A stretch of 64,000 nt of DNA. Origin: Adhaeribacter soli. Its GTDB lineage: Bacteria > Bacteroidota > Bacteroidia > Cytophagales > Hymenobacteraceae. Location: the NCBI RefSeq assembly GCF_008727925.1, contig NZ_VTWT01000001.1:1-64000 (forward strand), given 5' to 3'. Shown here piece after piece: positions 19,611-28,427 of the stretch (position 1 is the first letter of the stretch; each line of letters starts with the position of its first letter). The notes under the pieces were generated by a model, which made no database searches, was not told the DNA's origin, and saw only the letters and a program-made list of their open reading frames with translations. The position numbers and the translations under genes are program-made.

Positions 19611-20113
19611 GCTGCTAAAAGTTTTTCTAACCGGATTCTGGTGATCTTGTTTTGTTCGCCCATCGCAATTTTCATTTCCAGGTCAGGCGGATTTTGCAAA
19701 CGGGCCCGGAGCGAATCGAGCATTTCTTCGGCCGATTTACCCGTAGCACAAATGATGAAGATGTAGCCGAATTTCTGTTCGTAAAAATGGTTGGCTTCGG
19801 CCAGTTCGTTTAAAACTATTTCGGAAGTATGATTTACCCCCGCCTGTTCGCCGGATGCCCATTGCGCGGTGGAGGCAAATTTTTCCCTTAACGCATTCGT
19901 ATCGCCAATTTTAGGGTGGTGACTGAACGCTTCGAGCCAGTCCCGTTCTTCCAGGTCGTACCAGATCTGCTCGGCTTCGTTGAACAGCTGGTCTTCTTTT
20001 GGAAAAGGGAAAAGCACGCTTAGTCTTTCCACCCATTTCGAAGAGCCGCAACACATAAAAAGCGCTTCTTTTAGTGCCTGGTTATCCAGGGCATTCAGGT
20101 CCTGTAATGCCAT
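19607..20113 (-). CDS. uraD: 2-Oxo-4-hydroxy-4-carboxy-5-ureidoimidazoline decarboxylase
   Basis: 168 residues, the usual size of OHCU decarboxylase. It converts OHCU to S-allantoin. The catalytic His is in SHHPKIGD (His66), followed by the STAQWASGEQAGV region and FGYIFIICATGKSAEEML, both typical of the family. It is flanked by uraH (4-base overlap) and allE (5-base gap) in one tight operon. Confidence 0.95.
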   Translation of the reverse strand: MALQDLNALDNQALKEALFMCCGSSKWVERLSVLFPFPKEDQLFNEAEQIWYDLEERDWLEAFSHHPKIGDTNALREKFASTAQWASGEQAGVNHTSEIVLNELAEANHFYEQKFGYIFIICATGKSAEEMLDSLRARLQNPPDLEMKIAMGEQNKITRIRLEKLLAA

Positions 20114-20118
20114 GCGGG

Positions 20119-20865
20119 TCAGATTATGGTCGGAAACCGGTTAACGTTCTTGTAGTAAATGTACACGGCGGGTTCTTTGCCCATAGCCGTAAACCACTGC
20201 TGACAGTAAGGCGCCATCCAGATAGAATCGCCTTTTTTTACCGGGTACCAGCATTGGTCGAGCATGTAAACGCCCTGGCCCTGCAAATAAAGCAGGCCGT
20301 GCTCCATGATGTGGGTTTCTACCATGGGCAAATGGCCGCCGGACTGGTAGGTGAAAATGTTAACCGCCATATCCCAGGAATTGTTGTTGGGCAGCAATTC
20401 CTGAATACGAAGCGCTTCATCGTTCATATAAACCGGGGCTTTGGAATCGTCTTTTTCGCCGAAAGTAACTTCTGGTACGTCGAAGCCTTCCAGCATTTCA
20501 TAAACTTTGTGAAAAGTAAGGATCCGGGTGCCGGTTTCTATGTTGGTAAAGCTGTAATCATTTTCGATGGGCACGTATACGAACTGGCCGGTTTTTAAGG
20601 CCTTTTCGGTACCGTTTACCGTTGCCGTGCAGCTGCCTTCCACCACGTAGAAAAAGATTTGGGAAGCCTGAGTTCTGCCTTTTATGGTGCAGTCCTGGTT
20701 GGCGGTGATCAGGGTCTGGCAAAGGCCGGCACCCATGTCTTCGTTGATGATCACGTTTACCGTGCAGTTGCTCCAGCCGGGCACGTTGCTGTTGATGTAG
20801 CCGTCCGGCGCGATAATGGCGTGGTTGTGTTTTACTACGGAGCGGGTTAATGCGGGTATTTCCAT
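20119..20865 (-). CDS. allE: (S)-Ureidoglycine aminohydrolase, bicupin
   Basis: 248 residues with two cupin domains, as in YlbA/AllE and plant UGLYAH. It hydrolyses S-ureidoglycine, made from allantoate, to S-ureidoglycolate and ammonia. The N-terminal cupin spans about 35-130 (VNVIINEDMGAGL, FVYVPIENDYSF). The C-terminal cupin has GGHLPMVETHIMEHGLLYLQ, carrying the Mn-ligand His and Glu residues, and a closing YYKNVNR. It is the first of the tight allE-uraD-uraH trio. Confidence 0.93.
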   Translation of the reverse strand: MEIPALTRSVVKHNHAIIAPDGYINSNVPGWSNCTVNVIINEDMGAGLCQTLITANQDCTIKGRTQASQIFFYVVEGSCTATVNGTEKALKTGQFVYVPIENDYSFTNIETGTRILTFHKVYEMLEGFDVPEVTFGEKDDSKAPVYMNDEALRIQELLPNNNSWDMAVNIFTYQSGGHLPMVETHIMEHGLLYLQGQGVYMLDQCWYPVKKGDSIWMAPYCQQWFTAMGKEPAVYIYYKNVNRFPTII

Positions 20866-21046
20866 TCGTTTTATTTGTATTTGGTAGTTGTTTTACTTTT
20901 TTGTCGTCCTTGAGCTAAAGCGAAGGGGCTCATTTGCTTTGAGCAGTTTTTCTGTTCTAAATGGTATTGTTTTTTATGGCTGACTTTATTAGTTCCTTTG
21001 GCTTCGCTTGGGATGACTGTCTAAATTGTTTCCAGATTCCATTCCG

Positions 21047-21092
21047 TTGACAGGACCACCCCCAACCCCTCCTTGAATAAAGGAGGGGAGCT
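21047..21092. repeat. Repeat family D, copy 1
   Basis: A GACCACCCCCAACCCCTCCT lead leads into a hairpin (CCCCTCCTT ... AAGGAGGGG) and a closing AGCT. The same element occurs twice near 46.3-46.5 kb. It sits in the 292-base gap between allE and the M20 hydrolase gene, which shows no gene. Confidence 0.8.
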
Positions 21093-21157
21093 TAAAAAAG
21101 CGATCCTAAATTCTGTTAATTCTTAAATTCTGTAAATTCTGCTTCAGACAAACTTGG

Positions 21158-22426
21158 CTACGGCACGCCAATATGTTGTTGCTGCAGTTGTTCCTGAAGG
21201 AGTTTGTGCAGGAAGTTTTCGGAAACCCGGAGGGCGGCGGCAATGTCTTTGGGTTCGGCATTTTCCAGCGGGTTGTGGCTGATGCCTTCGTAGCAGCGCA
21301 CGAAAAGCATGGAAACCGGTGCAACTTTGGAAATGGGAACCGCATCGTGTCCGGCACCGCTTACCAGTTTTGTTTCCGCATAACCTGCTTCAGTAATGGC
21401 TTCGGAGAGTAAGTCGTTTAATTTAGGATTGCAGGTTACTGGTTCGGTTTGCTGTACCAGCTCCCAGCTTAGTTCCAGATTGCGGATTCGGCAAAGTTCT
21501 TCAGCCAGGGTTCTCAGGTCTTTTTCGGCAATTTTTAAGGTTGTTTCGTTTGCGCTCCGGATATCTAAGGTAAAATTTACAACTCCGGGTATTACGTTGC
21601 TCGCCTGGTTTGGTATTGCTAATTTACCTACCGTGGCTACCAGACTTTCTTTATGCTTCCGGGCATATTCTTCCGTTTTCAGAATGAAATCTGAAGCGCC
21701 GCAAAGGGCATCGCGACGCATAGGCATGGGTACGGTTCCGGCGTGACCGGCCATTCCTTTTAAGGTGATTTCGATACGGTTTTGCCCGGAAATGGAAGTT
21801 ACAATGGCCACCGGAATATTCAGTTCGTAAAGCACCGGTCCCTGCTCGATGTGCACTTCAAAATAACCAACCCATACTTCCGACGGAATCGCATCGTGTT
21901 TGAGTTTTTCCGGGTCTCCGCCTAGCGTTTTTATGGCTTCGTTTAATGTAATTCCGGCCGCATCTTTTTTAGTTAAAGCAGTTTCTTCGAATGAACCGGC
22001 GACTACTTTACTTCCTAAGTAGGTTGTATGGAAACGCACGCCTTCTTCGTCGGAAAACGCGATGAGTTCGAGATTAAAAGGGAGTTCGGGTTTAATTGTT
22101 GACAGATTTTCCAGCAGATCGAGCCCTAGCAGAACGCCTAACGGTCCATCGAACTTACCGGCATTTTGTACAGTATCGATGTGCGAACCAATCACGAACG
22201 TTCTTTTGGAATGGGGCGCCGGTTCGAGCCGGCCGCGCACGTTGCCGATGTTGTCGGTGCGAGTTTGCAGGCCGGCGGCTTCCATCCATTCCTTTACCAG
22301 TTGGCTGCCTTTCATAAATGCTTCGGAACCGAACGTGCGGGAAATCTGCCCGGGCTCTTCGGTAATGGCGGCCAGTTGGTTCAGGCGCGAAAGAATTTTT
22401 TCGGTTCGTTGTAAATATTCCTGCAT
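21158..22426 (-). CDS. allC: Allantoate amidohydrolase-type M20 peptidase family enzyme
   Basis: 422 residues, M20 family, Zn/Mn hydrolase of the AllC/HyuC group. The di-metal ligands are visible: His82 (GSHIDTV), Asp93 (FDGPLG), Glu127/128 (FSDEEGV), His192 (HIEQGP) and His384 (GISHNPLE). The dimerisation domain is roughly 205-320. The likely reaction is allantoate to ureidoglycine, CO2 and ammonia, given AllB upstream and AllE downstream. Homologues also act on ureidoglycolate, so the specificity could be wider. It is 75 bases from allB, probably in the same transcript. Confidence 0.88.
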   Translation of the reverse strand: MQEYLQRTEKILSRLNQLAAITEEPGQISRTFGSEAFMKGSQLVKEWMEAAGLQTRTDNIGNVRGRLEPAPHSKRTFVIGSHIDTVQNAGKFDGPLGVLLGLDLLENLSTIKPELPFNLELIAFSDEEGVRFHTTYLGSKVVAGSFEETALTKKDAAGITLNEAIKTLGGDPEKLKHDAIPSEVWVGYFEVHIEQGPVLYELNIPVAIVTSISGQNRIEITLKGMAGHAGTVPMPMRRDALCGASDFILKTEEYARKHKESLVATVGKLAIPNQASNVIPGVVNFTLDIRSANETTLKIAEKDLRTLAEELCRIRNLELSWELVQQTEPVTCNPKLNDLLSEAITEAGYAETKLVSGAGHDAVPISKVAPVSMLFVRCYEGISHNPLENAEPKDIAAALRVSENFLHKLLQEQLQQQHIGVP

Positions 22427-22501
22427 ATCAGTTTCTTAAGTAAAAAGACATCGGTATCTGGATATTAGTATCTGGACTAAAAGTCTGCAAGTTTTTGTAA
22501 T

Positions 22502-23890
22502 TCAGTTTATTGTGTAAACAGTATTTCCTTTCAAGCTATGCCTTTGATTTATATTGTCATTTAAAAGAATTTCACCCTGGTTTAACTGCATAAAATTGCC
22601 TTGGTCATATACCTTTTTCCCGGCGAGGTAAGTTTGCTCCACTACGCCGCTTAGTTCCAAGCCGTTGTAAGGCGAAGTTTTATGCCGGTGGTGGGTATTG
22701 GCTTCCAAAACGGTAAAAGCTTTTTCCGGATGAAGTACCAGCAGGTCAGCATCGTAGCCTTTGGCAATCTTCCCTTTCCGGTGTTGCAGCCCCGCCAGTT
22801 TTGCCGGATTTTCGGAAAGCCATTTTGCCAGGTCGGCCGGGTTAAAGCCTCGCTTTTTTGCAGCAGTCCAGAGGGCCGGAAAAGCGTATTGCAACGAGGC
22901 GATGCCACCCCAGGCCGTGGTAAAATCCCCGGTCCGGATTTGCTTTAAATCAGGTGGCGCGGGCGAATGGTCGGTGGCTAAAAAATCGATAATGCCTGAT
23001 TTTAGAGCTTCCCAAAGCTGTTCGTTATTTTCCTTTTCCCGAATGGGAGGCGCACATTTAAATTGGGTTTGACCATCCGGAATTTCTTCGGCGTTGAAAA
23101 ATAAATAATGCTGACCGGTTTCTACAGTAAGCGGCAAACCTTTGGTTTTCGCTTCGGCAATTTGATATAATGCTTCGGCCGAAGACAAATGCACGATGTG
23201 CGTGCGGCAGTTAAATTCTTCGCAAAGCCGGATCATCAGGGTAATGGCTTCGTTTTCCCAGGCTTTCGGCCGCGAGGCAAGATAATTCCGGTACGAGCGT
23301 TTATCGTTTTTTTTCCAATCTTCCGAATTCACGCTTAATTCACAATGCACCAGTAAAGGAAGATCGTAGCGGGCCAGAACGGGCATTACTTTTCGCAAGT
23401 CCGCTTCAGTGGCGTTCGGAAAATCGTCGATGCCGGAGTGGGTAAGGAAAGCTTTAAACCCCAGAATTCCGTTATGAATCAGCGGCTCGATCTCAGACCC
23501 GTTGCCTGGAACTATGCCGCCCCAGAAGCCGCAATTGGTATGCAGTTTCTTTTCGGCAGCCCTGAGTTTTTGCTTCAAATTTTCTACCGTTGTGGTTACC
23601 GGCGAGGCGTTCAGCGGCATATCTACGAGCGTGGTAATTCCGCCGGCGAGCGCGGCTTTAGTCGCGGTATCGAAGCCTTCCCAATCGGTGCGGCCGGGTT
23701 CGTTTATGTGCACGTGCGGATCGATCACCCCCGGAAACAAATAATTGTCTTCCAGGTTTACTATTTCGCACGAAACTTCCGTGTGCAGCGGCGCCAGATC
23801 CGTGATCCGGCCGTCCTTCAGGAGCACCAAGGCTTCTGCAATGCCATCAGGGGTAACCGTGTATTTGCTTTTCAGGGCCAGGTCGAACAT
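22502..23890 (-). CDS. allB: Allantoinase
   Basis: 462 residues of the cyclic amidohydrolase family. It opens allantoin to allantoate. All ligands of the binuclear centre are visible: His59 and His61 (DPHVHINEPGRTDWEGF), carboxylated Lys146 (GFKAFLTHSG), His182 (VHCE), His234 (THIVHLSS) and Asp307 (LATDHSP). This contrasts with the dihydroorotase homologue at 2.3-3.6 kb. It is the first gene of the minus-strand catabolic set and is divergent from puuD across 258 bases. Confidence 0.96.
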   Translation of the reverse strand: MFDLALKSKYTVTPDGIAEALVLLKDGRITDLAPLHTEVSCEIVNLEDNYLFPGVIDPHVHINEPGRTDWEGFDTATKAALAGGITTLVDMPLNASPVTTTVENLKQKLRAAEKKLHTNCGFWGGIVPGNGSEIEPLIHNGILGFKAFLTHSGIDDFPNATEADLRKVMPVLARYDLPLLVHCELSVNSEDWKKNDKRSYRNYLASRPKAWENEAITLMIRLCEEFNCRTHIVHLSSAEALYQIAEAKTKGLPLTVETGQHYLFFNAEEIPDGQTQFKCAPPIREKENNEQLWEALKSGIIDFLATDHSPAPPDLKQIRTGDFTTAWGGIASLQYAFPALWTAAKKRGFNPADLAKWLSENPAKLAGLQHRKGKIAKGYDADLLVLHPEKAFTVLEANTHHRHKTSPYNGLELSGVVEQTYLAGKKVYDQGNFMQLNQGEILLNDNINQRHSLKGNTVYTIN

Positions 23891-24148
23891 GGGTTTGCGC
23901 CGTTATAGTCTGCAGGAATAAATTTTTATAAATATATTATTTAAAATATAACTTGTATAATAAATTTCTATATTTAGCAAAATATAAACGGTAAAACCGC
24001 TTCCGGCTCCGGTAACCGGCTGCTACCTGATGGCTGTTGAGAGTACAAAGACAGCCGGAGGAAATACCATCGAACACAAGCTTACAAGTCCTTTTTAGTT
24101 TTCAGGAAGAATTTTTATCTGTTTTCAAAACATTTAAACAATACGCTT
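23891..24148. promoter_or_regulatory. Divergent allB / puuD control region
   Basis: 258 bases between two divergent genes of one pathway, so it should hold both promoters and any urate-responsive operator. Positions 23925-23990 are strikingly AT-rich. I could not fix a TTTG/TAnnTTTG pair with proper spacing or an operator palindrome. Confidence 0.5.
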
Positions 24149-25561
24149 ATGCTGCCGTCGCTGGTACTTTTTATTGCGCTGCTGGTACTGTTCTTATTGC
24201 TCGGAGTGATTTACGGATTGAAGCATTATGCCCGATCGGATGAAGACGGTGTAGCTTTGGGAAACAGCGGGTTTACGGTGGAAGGCGTGGCGTATGCTTT
24301 AATTGTGTTGGCTTCGCTTTATGTGGTAGGCGTGGGCTACTTTTTTGTGCGCGGCACCGCCCTGGAAGGGCACCTGCTGGAGTGGCTCAACATCGTGGTG
24401 CGGCTCATGCACATTACGTTCGGTATTGCCTGGATCGGGGCTTCTTTTTACTTTGTTTTCCTGGAAAATGCCCTGAACCGGACCGACAACGTGCGGGAAG
24501 AACTGGCCGGGAATTTATGGGCGGTGCACGGCGGCGGTTTTTATTACCTCGAAAAATATAAGGTTGCGCCAAAGGAAATCCCGAAAGCCCTGCACTGGTT
24601 CAAGTACGAAGCTTATTTTACCTGGCTTTCCGGCTTTAGTTTGCTTTTTGTGGTCTATTACTTCAATGCGCGGGCCATGCTCATCGACCCCGCCGTATTG
24701 AACCTCAGTTCTTTAGCAGCAGTGAGTTTGGGTGTTGGTTCTTTGATCTTAGCCTGGCTTATTTACCACTTCCTGTGCAAAACCGAACTGGTGAAAAGAG
24801 GGCTCTGGTTTGCGTTGATCGGGTTTGTAATTGCCGTAGGATTTGCCTGGTTTTATTGCCAGGTTTTCAGCAGCCGGGCCGCCTTCATTCACTTCGGGGC
24901 CATGCTCGGAACGCTGATGGCGGGCAACGTTTTCTTTATTATAATTCCGGCGCAAAAGGCGATGGTGCAGGCGGCAAAAGAAGGGCAGCCGGTTAATCCA
25001 GTCTTAGGGAAAAATGCTTTGTTTCGGTCCTTGCACAACAATTACTTTACTTTGCCGGTGCTGTTCGTAATGGTAAGCAATCATTTCCCGAGCACGTTTG
25101 GCAATAGTTATCCCTGGGCAGTTCTGGCGGCTATTTCATTGGGTACAGCAGGAATCAAGCACTGGCTCAACCTCCGGGAAAAGAAACAGGCTACGGGGTG
25201 GGTAATGCCGGCTTCGGTGGTGCTGTTGCTGGCGGTGGCTTTTTATTCGGCACCGGAAACCAAAACAGCAAGCGCTGCTACCTGCACCCAACAAATTGAA
25301 ATGAGTCAGGTCAACAAGATCGTGCAGCAGCGTTGCGTTTCCTGCCATTCCGGTAACCCCACCGACGATGTGTTCAAATCGGCCCCGAACGGCGTGAAGT
25401 TCGATTCGCCGGAAGCAGTAGCGAATATGCGGGATAAGATCATGCAACGGGTAGTAGTAACGAAGACCATGCCTCAGAACAATAAAACCGGCATGACCCA
25501 GGAAGAGCGCGACCTGATCCGCTGCTGGATCGAGCAGGGGGGCGGGAAACATGGAAGCTAA
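24149..25561 (+). CDS. puuD: Membrane urate oxidase with C-terminal cytochrome c domain
   Basis: 470 residues. PuuD-type urate hydroxylase oxidises urate to 5-hydroxyisourate and passes electrons to the respiratory chain. About nine membrane helices span residues 1-365, with conserved His-bearing segments (RLMHITFGIAWIGASFYFVF, GNLWAVHGGGFYYLEKY, HFGAMLGTLMAGNVF). A periplasmic cytochrome c domain (about 375-470) has heme motif CVSCH at 396-400 and a likely axial Met441 in KTMPQNN. It replaces the soluble cofactor-free uricase and is divergent from the rest of the pathway. Confidence 0.95.
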   Translation: MLPSLVLFIALLVLFLLLGVIYGLKHYARSDEDGVALGNSGFTVEGVAYALIVLASLYVVGVGYFFVRGTALEGHLLEWLNIVVRLMHITFGIAWIGASFYFVFLENALNRTDNVREELAGNLWAVHGGGFYYLEKYKVAPKEIPKALHWFKYEAYFTWLSGFSLLFVVYYFNARAMLIDPAVLNLSSLAAVSLGVGSLILAWLIYHFLCKTELVKRGLWFALIGFVIAVGFAWFYCQVFSSRAAFIHFGAMLGTLMAGNVFFIIIPAQKAMVQAAKEGQPVNPVLGKNALFRSLHNNYFTLPVLFVMVSNHFPSTFGNSYPWAVLAAISLGTAGIKHWLNLREKKQATGWVMPASVVLLLAVAFYSAPETKTASAATCTQQIEMSQVNKIVQQRCVSCHSGNPTDDVFKSAPNGVKFDSPEAVANMRDKIMQRVVVTKTMPQNNKTGMTQEERDLIRCWIEQGGGKHGS

Positions 25562-25679
25562 ACCGTAGCGTTTTAGGGCAAAAAGCTATTGGACAGAACA
25601 ATCAGCCTTGAAATTTCTGAAAGGTGGTTAAGTTTTTTCGGTTAAGGTAACGTAACAGGTAATATAAAATGGTGCTGGT

Positions 25680-26132
25680 ATGGCTACAAAAGAACTCAGC
25701 ATAAAAAACAAGTTTCAATTAGTTAAGAAGCTGAAAAACCGGATCGGGGTTATTCGCGTGCTTGTGGGTTTATTGACCTTCGGGCTTGGCATCACCTTTC
25801 TGGCTTTCCGGAATGGGTGGGTAGCCGTAGATTTTCCGGTTTACCTAGGTTTGTTAACTGCAGTAATTTTGGTTGCGGTAATGGTTTATGGCTATCAGAT
25901 CTACATGGTCCGCCAGGCAATTCTTACGTCTAAGAAAACGGTAATTACCGGTCGTATTCAGAAAAAAAGCATGCAATGCAATGAGTACAGTACCGAGTAT
26001 ATTTTTCAGGTGGAAGGAAGGCCTTATGATGTAAAGTCCAGGCACTTCGATGCTTTTCAGGAAGGAGAAGAAATAAGGATCGAAATGATGGAGCCAGGTA
26101 AAGAATTGCTGAAAGTAAAACGCATGAAATGA
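25680..26132 (+). CDS. Small two-helix membrane protein with a soluble C-terminal domain
   Basis: 150 residues. Two hydrophobic helices (about 23-45 and 53-75) are followed by a beta-rich domain (KTVITGRIQKKSMQ, STEYIFQVEGRPYDVKSR). The layout resembles DUF3592-like proteins, but I do not claim the family. It begins 119 bases after puuD in the same direction; a shared transcript is possible but not shown. Function unknown. Confidence 0.6.
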   Translation: MATKELSIKNKFQLVKKLKNRIGVIRVLVGLLTFGLGITFLAFRNGWVAVDFPVYLGLLTAVILVAVMVYGYQIYMVRQAILTSKKTVITGRIQKKSMQCNEYSTEYIFQVEGRPYDVKSRHFDAFQEGEEIRIEMMEPGKELLKVKRMK

Positions 26133-26199
26133 GCTCCTGCCTGAAGAAAATATCCTTAAGTAATTAACCATCATTCACTTCCTGCGATCTTATATCATT

Positions 26200-28059
26200 T
26201 CATTCTCCTTTCGTGCTTTCTAAACTTTCGTAAACGGTAACCGATAGGAGCGGCAGCTGCACATTTGTTCCGGCTTTGGCAGCGTCAGGCAAGAGCTTTG
26301 CCACCAAGTCTTTCGTTTCGAGCCATTTTCCTTCTTTCGAATCCACGATCTTCTGCCATTTCTCCGACCAGGCAGGGAAGGTGTAGGAAATTACTTCTTC
26401 GGTTAAATTAAATAAGCAAAGCAGGTGCTTCTGTCCGCCTACGGCCTGCCGGTGTAATTCAAAGCCGGCCTGGCCCAGGAGGTTGACGCGTACGTCGTTT
26501 TTGCAGAAATTATGCAGTACCGGGTGGGTTTTTCGCAAGCTTATCAGGTGCTGATGCCAGTGCAGCATTACGTTGTGTTTGCCGGTTTTTCGTTTTTCCC
26601 AATTCAGCTTGCAGCGGTTAAATGTTTCCGGAGCCTGGGCATCGGGCGGACCTTCGTTAAAGCCGAAAGCGGCGAACTCTTTCTGGCGGCCCTGGCGTAC
26701 AGCTTCTATTAATTTTTTATCCGAATGACTTACGAAATAAAAGAACGGCGCTTCTTCGGCGTATTCTTCGCCCATAAAAAGCATGGGAACGTAGGGGGCC
26801 AACAGGATGGCGGCAGCGGCAATTTTCAGCCTCTCGAAATCTACCAGTAAGCTGAGGCGTTCGCCTTTTACGCGGTTGCCGACCTGGTCGTGGTTCTGGT
26901 TGAAGACGATGAATTTTTCGCCCGGAACTCCGGCTGAGGAGACGCCGTGCCGCCGTTTCCGGAATTTTACGTATTCACCGCTGTGCACAAACCCGTCGGT
27001 ATAGGCTTTGGCTACCTGCTCTAACTGGCCATAATCGTAATAGCGTTCCCGGCCTTTTTCATCGAGCATTACATATAAAGCATGGTTGAAATCGTCGAGC
27101 CATTGAGCATCGAATCCGAAACCACCGGCTTCCGGATGCTTGATTACTTTGGGGCTGTTAAAATCGCATTCGGCGGTAAGGTGCAGCGGGCGGCCCAGTT
27201 TTTCTTCCAGGGTTTTTACCCGGCTGCTCAGCACTTCCCAGATATGCACCGCACCCAGATCAAACGCCATGTGAATGGCATCGAGCCGGAGGCCGTCGAG
27301 GTGATAAGTTTCAAACCAGTAGAGGGCGTTGTTTATGAAATATTCCCGCACTTCATCCGACCATTCCCCGTCAAAATTGAAGGCTTTCCCCCAAGGAGTG
27401 GTGTATTTATCGGTAAAGTAGGGGCCGAACTTTTCGAAGTAATTTCCTTCCGGGCCCAGATGGTTATAAACTACGTCCAGAAAAACGGCGATTCCGTGGG
27501 CGTGACATGCATTTACCAGCTCTTTTAATTTTTCCGGACCGCCGTAAGATTCGTGAACGGAATAAGGGTAAACCCCGTCGTAACCCCAGTTGCGGCTGCC
27601 GGGAAACTGGTTAACGGGCATCAGTTCCAGAGCATTAATTCCGGTATCGGTCAATTCTTTGAGGCGGGGAATAATGGCTTCGAAGGTGCCTTCGGGAGTG
27701 AAAGTACCTACATGCAATTCGTAGAGAATCAGTTCTTTTAAGGGCGGTGATTTCCAGGTCTGGTCCTGCCAAGGAAAGGCGCTGTGGTCTACCACTTCGG
27801 AGGGGCCGTGTACGCCTTCGGGCTGAAAATAAGAAGCCGGGTCGGGATATTTTTCTTCGCCCTCGGGCATAAAGAAATAGCGGGCTCTGCGAGAAATATT
27901 ATCTTCAGTGAGCGTGAAATAACCTTCCGGCGCCGGCTGCATGGCTATTTTTCGGTTTTCGGGTGCAACCAGTTGCAGGAACATTTTTTTCTTTTCCGGC
28001 GCCCAAACGCTGAATGTACACCTGCCGTTGCCCAGGTAAGTTGCTCCGATCCTCTTCAT
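26200..28059 (-). CDS. treZ: Malto-oligosyltrehalose trehalohydrolase
   Basis: 619 residues. The N-terminal E-set/CBM48-like domain (about 1-95) has RCTFSVWAPEKKKMFLQL, then a GH13 barrel. Catalytic residues are Asp260 (nucleophile, DGLRLDAIH), Glu297 (acid/base, LTAECDFN) and Asp391 (QNHDQVGNR). TreZ releases trehalose from maltooligosyl-trehalose. Its usual partner TreY, which makes that substrate, is not in this window. The neighbouring GH13 glucosidase on the same strand suggests glycogen or starch and trehalose metabolism. Confidence 0.9.
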   Translation of the reverse strand: MKRIGATYLGNGRCTFSVWAPEKKKMFLQLVAPENRKIAMQPAPEGYFTLTEDNISRRARYFFMPEGEEKYPDPASYFQPEGVHGPSEVVDHSAFPWQDQTWKSPPLKELILYELHVGTFTPEGTFEAIIPRLKELTDTGINALELMPVNQFPGSRNWGYDGVYPYSVHESYGGPEKLKELVNACHAHGIAVFLDVVYNHLGPEGNYFEKFGPYFTDKYTTPWGKAFNFDGEWSDEVREYFINNALYWFETYHLDGLRLDAIHMAFDLGAVHIWEVLSSRVKTLEEKLGRPLHLTAECDFNSPKVIKHPEAGGFGFDAQWLDDFNHALYVMLDEKGRERYYDYGQLEQVAKAYTDGFVHSGEYVKFRKRRHGVSSAGVPGEKFIVFNQNHDQVGNRVKGERLSLLVDFERLKIAAAAILLAPYVPMLFMGEEYAEEAPFFYFVSHSDKKLIEAVRQGRQKEFAAFGFNEGPPDAQAPETFNRCKLNWEKRKTGKHNVMLHWHQHLISLRKTHPVLHNFCKNDVRVNLLGQAGFELHRQAVGGQKHLLCLFNLTEEVISYTFPAWSEKWQKIVDSKEGKWLETKDLVAKLLPDAAKAGTNVQLPLLSVTVYESLESTKGE

Positions 28060-28253
28060 TTTCCATCTCAGACTAAAAATTGAATTCTTCGGAAGATTCA
28101 GAGCAGTTTAAAGAATAAGTTTGAGAGCCTACCCCGAGATTGCAGAGCGGGCATGCAGGTAATGACCGTATTAGGCAAAAGCTACCGCTGAAAGGTAAAT
28201 GCCCATGTAGCACCCAAGCGTAAACCCTTCCAGTAGCGGGGGTATTTCGTTTT

Positions 28254-28355
28254 AACGGATTCTCCCCTTGAGCATCAGAGGGGTGTTTACACGTTTTTGA
28301 TATATTCTGCAAGTGTAAACACCCCTCTAACTCCCCTGAAGGGGAGAATCCGTTA
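28254..28355. repeat. Long imperfect inverted repeat between treZ and the GH13 glucosidase
   Basis: The left arm runs from AACGGATTCTCCCCTT through AGAGGGGTGTTTACAC. The right arm runs GTGTAAACACCCCTCT through AAGGGGAGAATCCGTT. The arms are complementary with a small internal mismatch and about 22 bases of loop. It lies in the 368-base gap 28060-28427; no gene is supported there. Confidence 0.88.
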
Positions 28356-28427
28356 GAATGAAACAGCCCTGCTTCCGATAGCAGGCCTGTTTTCCGGCCA
28401 CTAGCCGTGCTGTTCCGGTATATCTAT

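Noticed and set aside
22441-22501. Short repeat-like sequence between the M20 hydrolase and allB
   Set aside because: It resembles one arm of the element at 35691-35813 but is too short and single-armed to list as a repeat of its own.
28073-28312. 79-codon minus-strand ORF between treZ and the glucosidase
   Set aside because: It runs through the inverted repeat at 28254-28355 and has a composition unlike coding DNA of this genome.
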